A DNA stretch of 64,000 nucleotides from Saccharina japonica. Its lineage: Eukaryota > Sar > Phaeophyceae > Laminariales > Laminariaceae. Below are positions 53,501 to 59,500 of the stretch, piece after piece. Position 1 is the stretch's first letter. Each line of letters opens with the position of its first letter. Below the pieces are notes generated by a model. The model worked only from the letters and a program-made list of their open reading frames with translations. It did not search any database and was not told the origin of the DNA. Both the position numbers and the translations under genes were made by a program. The DNA lies in assembly GCA_008828725.1 (NCBI GenBank), contig MEHQ01002038.1, positions 313,173 through 377,172 of the forward strand, written 5' to 3'.

Positions 53501-56500
53501 GTCGTTCTTGCAGGTTGCATTCCTCCGGAAATCGGCAGGATGTCATCTTTGACGTCGGTTGGGCTCTCCAACAACCGTTTGACTGGCAAGTGTGGTTTCC
53601 ATGTCAATAACTGGACGTTGTGTTATGTTCTCCCAACGTGTCACATCCTTTGTATGTTTCTTAAGATTCATTTTGCAATGTCTCCAAAATGCATAAGAGG
53701 AGAAACCCACATATGGTTCGATATTACATGTTCAGCCGATGACAACGAGAACAATATAATAGCAGATACATGGTTAGACTAATGGAGCCATCAAAATGTC
53801 TTGTGTTACTTCGTTTTCACATGCTCGACGACGTAATGACTACGGATATTTACCCACGGTAGCGCTTAACAGACACATGTGTCCCCGTTGGGGATACCTG
53901 GTATGTTCGACGGCGCATGCAGACCTCGCGTGAGGTCTACGTATAACTTGACTAAATGGTTTGCAGCATTGCAGCCATTACCGGCGTTGCCCTTGTTTGT
54001 GCCACAATGTGGCCGACGGGAATATCAAGACGTGCTATGTTTCGATAAATATTATGTAGTGTGCCTTATTTCGCATTACAGAGCAGTACCCCTTATTCAT
54101 ACAAAGATATGAGTGGTTATCGTTAGTGGGCTACGACTTTGAAGGAGATGGTGTTCACCACGGACACTGAAGCTCGTGTCCACAGCAACCGTACGCTAAG
54201 AGATTGTTGTTTCCCGTTTTGACTGACTGCCCCCTACATTTGAACTAGTACTCTAAAGACAACGCTAGTCTTGACGAGGCCAAAATGACTTCTCTCCTAC
54301 CGGTAAAATCGTTCGGGTACGCTGGCTATTTCACAACGATATTCACAGTAGAACAATTTGGTCCAGTCATCAGTCGATCCTTATCTATATCATGCTTATC
54401 GTAATCCCTCTGTGCTCGGTAGGCCGACTTCGGTGGAAATTGCTATCGTGAACCGAATCAGTGAACTAAGTTACAGGTCCCGTTGATAACTCCGAACTCG
54501 ATCAGTTTCGCGGTATTGGTTGTTTTGTGTTTACGGTCTGTCAAATAGTCTACTTCTAGCTGGCAAGGCACGGCAACAAACAAAACACACATGCAAGTCA
54601 GTTTCGATGTCAGCGCACCTGTTAGTATATTTTCTCCCTCGCCCACATCGTCATAGATATATGATTTCACACACGTGCCAGATGGAAGGCCTGCTCCGAG
54701 TAACCTAAACACCATCGCCCCATTCTCGTGAACCGATCTTATCGACATTGACAGTATCCCGAATGACACCGGGAATGTCTTAGTTTGGTTTGTCCCCCAT
54801 CACCCCAGGCGTTTGTCATTCATGAGCTTCGAGTTGTACGGCGTACATTCAAGTACCGGTACGACTTTCTAGGTTGTTAAGCAGGGGTGTTGATGGTACA
54901 GTGGGTACCCCGATTCAAGAGCGGTCAAATCCGCGTGTCCCGCCTACACTAAAGGCTATATATTGCCCACGACAGACGCGTGCTACGATACAGGTACGGC
55001 TAGAACTTTTCGGCGGATTTTGTTTCTGAAAGACGGGGCTCCTTAACCCAAACTCGTCGGTAGAGGTGCACCTGCATACAGGCCATTCTATGAGGTCGGT
55101 GTTTCGTTCTTGTGTTGAAATATTTCTTCATTTTACACTCAAGCCATGGGATTGATCATCGGGTATGATATCACTTTCTATTTCCCTCCGAAATCAGCTT
55201 TTTAAGGATGAAGTATATAGAGCTCCTGAAGTGACCGCCCTCATAAAATGGCCTGTATGCAGGTGCACCTCTACCGTGGCATGTGTCTGCATACCGTACG
55301 ACCCCGCGGGGCGTACGAACCATGGCGTGCACCTCAGTTGTTGCCTCTGTCTGACCTACCGAGCTAAGAATATAGTTTTGGTATCGTAAGAAAAACACAT
55401 GTAATATTCCTCCATTTGATACACGTGAGTCGATATCATCACAATACTTGTACTGGCAAAGGGTAAAACGGCGTAAAACAATGTTAGGCGCAATCACCCA
55501 GAGAGATGGTCGTAACTTGTATTGTTTCCCGCGTTCGCGTTTGCCACCGTGGCCCTCACATAATAGCGCCACTTTGGGTGGGTGGAACCGAGATACCTGC
55601 ACAAATGCGCCGGGAAGCAGCACACGGCACACAGACGAGTTCAACATTCTCTCCATATATTGATGAACAGGGCGTGATTCACGACATCCGTGACGATAGA
55701 CCGCACTCTTGTTTCGGTGCCCAACCTTGCACACCATGCACATAAGAGCAGAAAAGGATATGTGTTGTGATATACTATTTTGTTAATACCGTTCAAAAGG
55801 CTAAACGAACGTCCAGCGCAAACTAACAGCATACAAGGTATTTGCACTGGAGGGCATACGTGGGACGAGCCTCTTTCACCCCGGGCGGCGAGTTACGAAA
55901 ATCTCCTAGTAGTAGGTGTAATTACGACTACGTTTTACAGATGTTATTTCCCGTAACTGTGCGGTATATCCTGGACGAAGCTGACAGTTTGTCTATCCCG
56001 ATCACAAGTGTATGCTCCGTTCATGAACAACGTAATATCTTCTGATCGTTATTCTTCTGTGCTTTCTGCAGGTTCAATTCCTGCTGAGCTTAGCGACTTA
56101 CCGGTTTTGCCCCACCTTGATCTCCGATTCAACAAGCTCACGAGTAAGTATCGTGCGGGATGACCTGAACTCACGGCGTCATCCATGTTCTTGAAGCCCT
56201 AAAACACAACTAGTACGTTCACGGTAGGCCTTCCACGTGGTTAATACCGGGGAGTCACGATACATTGACTATAAAAGGGTTCACATGATACCAAACGGCC
56301 TGTAGTATACTAGCGCACAGGGTTCTTCCCAAATTGATTTGCTGAGTCAGATATATAGCTTCTCGGATTAAGAGCATGTACATGCGTCTTTGAGCACGTC
56401 GAATCGCCGGGCAATATTGTACAGTCCGAGCTTTGACAACAACAACAACGTGCATTTGTTCATGAAATGTTGCGAGATTTTAAATCAAAACGATTTTAGG

Positions 56501-59500
56501 CGTAATTTCTGCCAAACACGCGGATTATGCATACCTGCGCTTGCCTGCATTTGCTACAGAACGCTGTAACATGCCTTCACGGTGTATCCCGTTGAAAGCA
56601 CACGCCAAAGACACAAGGGGTTACAAGTGCTTCGAAACTTCCGAATTATGCCATTGATATCGTAACTTGTTCTAGTAATAAGGGGTCATCTAAACCCGTA
56701 TGACGTTTGGCACTTCGGAGGCAAAACATTGACCGACGCATAAAACGATTGCAGCATTGGCCGAACAACAGGAAGCCGGGCTGGTGAAGTTGAGGATGTT
56801 TCCGACCTGCAGAGTCCACACGTGCGCAGCAGGGTCGTCGCTCGTGTTGATGTCTTATCACCTTATCAATATGCACTCTATAAGGACCCACTCGTCGACT
56901 ATATTGTCCCACCAACTTGCTTGAATAAATGGCGCTTACTGGCTTGGTCGGGCGATTGAACCATGTTTCCAGGTCTTGGCGGAGTGGACGACGCTTTGAC
57001 TCTTGTGGAAAGGTTCAAAGAGCTCGAGTCAAACACGCAGAACGTAATGGTACGCCTGGAAGGAAACCCGTGGATCACGCCACCCGAAGCTGTCGTGGCG
57101 AAGGGACTTCTGGCAATCAAAACCTACCTTACCGACGTGCGTACGGCAACAGACGCAGGGGTTGGACTGAGCTGCCTGAAACTTCTCAAGGTCGTTTTGG
57201 TGGGATCGTCACAAGCTGGCAAGACCAGGTACGATGTCGGATCGCTGCCAATATAGGCCAAATGTCACGGTTCGCAAACGGATCAGGGCAGACCGGACTT
57301 ATCACCCTGCTAGTGTTCCACTATAGTAGTCACATGTACTATCAACGGTATCATCGGGAGGGCCGACTACAGACACATGTTACGATATACGTAGTACTCG
57401 TGCGCCCATTGTTTTATGTATTCTGGTTCGGCCGTTCCAAAGAGGAATTGCACAACACCTGTTTCACGCGTTTTTCAATTATAGTGGTTTTAACCAAAAG
57501 AAATAACACGATTAGTCGGTATTTGGGTCAGGTATACACGTCCTCTTCATACTAGGCGGCAAATAAACACTAAACCCCTCCCCCTACCGTCGTTTGATTA
57601 CTCTGAAGTCTACGTTTGCACGAGTACTAGAGGTTGGTGCGAATACGTGACCATGTGCAACAAACGTATGGTGCCCTGAAGTCAAGAGGCCAATCCATCA
57701 TGCAACGCGAACGATATCCGTTGGTTTCGGATAGTTGTAGCATACCGTTTGTTTGCCGGCTATGGCATACACAGCCATCTGATCAGTGATATCACGGCTA
57801 TGGGCAGCCTCAGCGATGGACCTATGGTACGAAAGCTAACAAGCGCTTTCGCGGCCATGTTAATGGATGCACCGTGTCGCTCGTAGGGTTTTCCCCCCTG
57901 ACGACAAAGCAGTGTGGTTTAGTGGCTCGTAAAAATAATTTATGATGCCACACGGGTTTGCTGTTGTCATTGTTTATATCGACCGATCAAAACGTCCAAC
58001 AAATCTGACCTTTGTCTAAATAATAGGCCCCACCTCACGTGAACCTATGTTCCCTCTTGTCTGTCGTACTGATCACTGGCAGCTTGATGAACAGCATCGT
58101 CCATGGGCGGGCGAACGCTACGGAGGGATCTGCGGACGAGGTCAGTACCGTAGGGGTCGATCTACTGCGCCACCAAATCGAAGACACGAGGGTGGAGTTT
58201 TACGACTGTGCTGGGCAGCTGGACTACGCTGGAATGCAGCAGGTCTTTCTCAGTGGACGGGCACTCTACCTGCTTGTGTGGGACGTGACAAAATGCCACG
58301 GGAAGGAAGGCTGTGCCCTCGATGAGGTGAGCTACAGCCGGGGATACTTCGTTGTATATACCACGCGATCAAGTCAAAGACTGTGTTGTACTGAGCAAAA
58401 ATGAGTGTGTTTTTTGGAGATGGCAGTGTCGTACACGATGTTCAGTACGTATACATGTTTTGGTCCATTATTTCGTACAAGCACGCGAGGCACACCTTGT
58501 AAATTCCCTGTTTTTCGATAGTGCTACCATGTGCATAGTATTACATGGTGGAACAATCGGAATGGTGTCAACGGTGTGCTGCGGCGCGTTCGCTTGCTGG
58601 ATCCATGCATCCAAACTCGCGCCGGGGCGTACGCGCGCACGATGTCCGTCTTTGTATTTCGCCTCCGTCTCCCTATGGCATTTTATTCATGTGTTTATAT
58701 GTACGAGGTGACGTTAGGGTGGAACAGATATACATATGTTGGACGAACTGTATGGCGTCTGACGAGAATTCCATGACTGGTGCATGTTTGCATCAGTAAC
58801 ATATATTGCCAGTAGTAATGCATCGGCACCACATATAGTTGCAGCACCAATGCAATGAAACAACTCATAGTCCACTACGAATTCATTTGTCGCGATATTG
58901 TTGCAGCAGTATCAAGCCGTGACCTCGCGCGCTGAAAACACTGCAACTCTGACCATTGTGCATGACGTAATATTGCAGAAGCTCCCGCGTGTTGTAAAGT
59001 TTCACCACGCACTGATTTCGACCTTGTCGTGCGCAGGTCATCCGAGTCGACATCATGGAGTGGCTGTATGCCCTTCACCTTCGTGCACCTGATTCGACCG
59101 TGATTCTTGTCGCCAACAAATGCGATGTTGCGATTGGCGACTTTACGTCAACTTGCCGGACGGTCAGAAGGCGCGTTACTGACCTCTTGTCAGAATGGCA
59201 AGATAGCCGGGGCATTCCCGACTCACAAGAGAGCTGGCTGCCGACCCTGAATCTGCAAACCGAGATTAGCTGTCTTAGCTGCCAAGACGCGTTCGGTCTC
59301 CAGGAGCTGGCCGATCGGGTTCATGACCAGGATAGCACTTGGTCCAGTGTTCCCCCGTCGTGGAACCTCGGTTTGGCTTTTATCGACGCTCTGAGAGACC
59401 AAACCGATCCTCTACGTGCGGCCCAAAGGTTGCTGAATCTACCTCAGACAGACCATGTTTGTGGTGACAGCGATACAAGTGTGTTTGTTCGCAAGGAAGC

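Larger units (their letters stand above)
45240..54880 (+). repeat. five-unit tandem array, each unit with one LRR exon
   Basis: Five direct units of about 1.9 kb (2.47 kb for unit 2). Anchors show this: the exons start at 45347, 47233, 49701, 51596 and 53514. An intron motif CGCCCAYGG (or close) recurs at 45696, 47561, 50035, 51929 and about 53851 with the same spacing to its exon. Each unit repeats an upstream segment mentioning CCACGTGTGACA or similar and a downstream segment with GTTCGGTCGGCC. The units are diverged by substitutions and small indels, so they are not assembly duplicates. Confidence 0.9.

Noticed and set aside
45240-54880. CRISPR-like or satellite array
   Set aside because: Units are about 1.9 kb, carry spliced coding exons and are diverged; this is gene-internal tandem duplication.
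55171-55743. 190-codon open frame on the minus strand
   Set aside because: It runs through MITE A copy 6 and its inverted repeats and has no recognisable domain.
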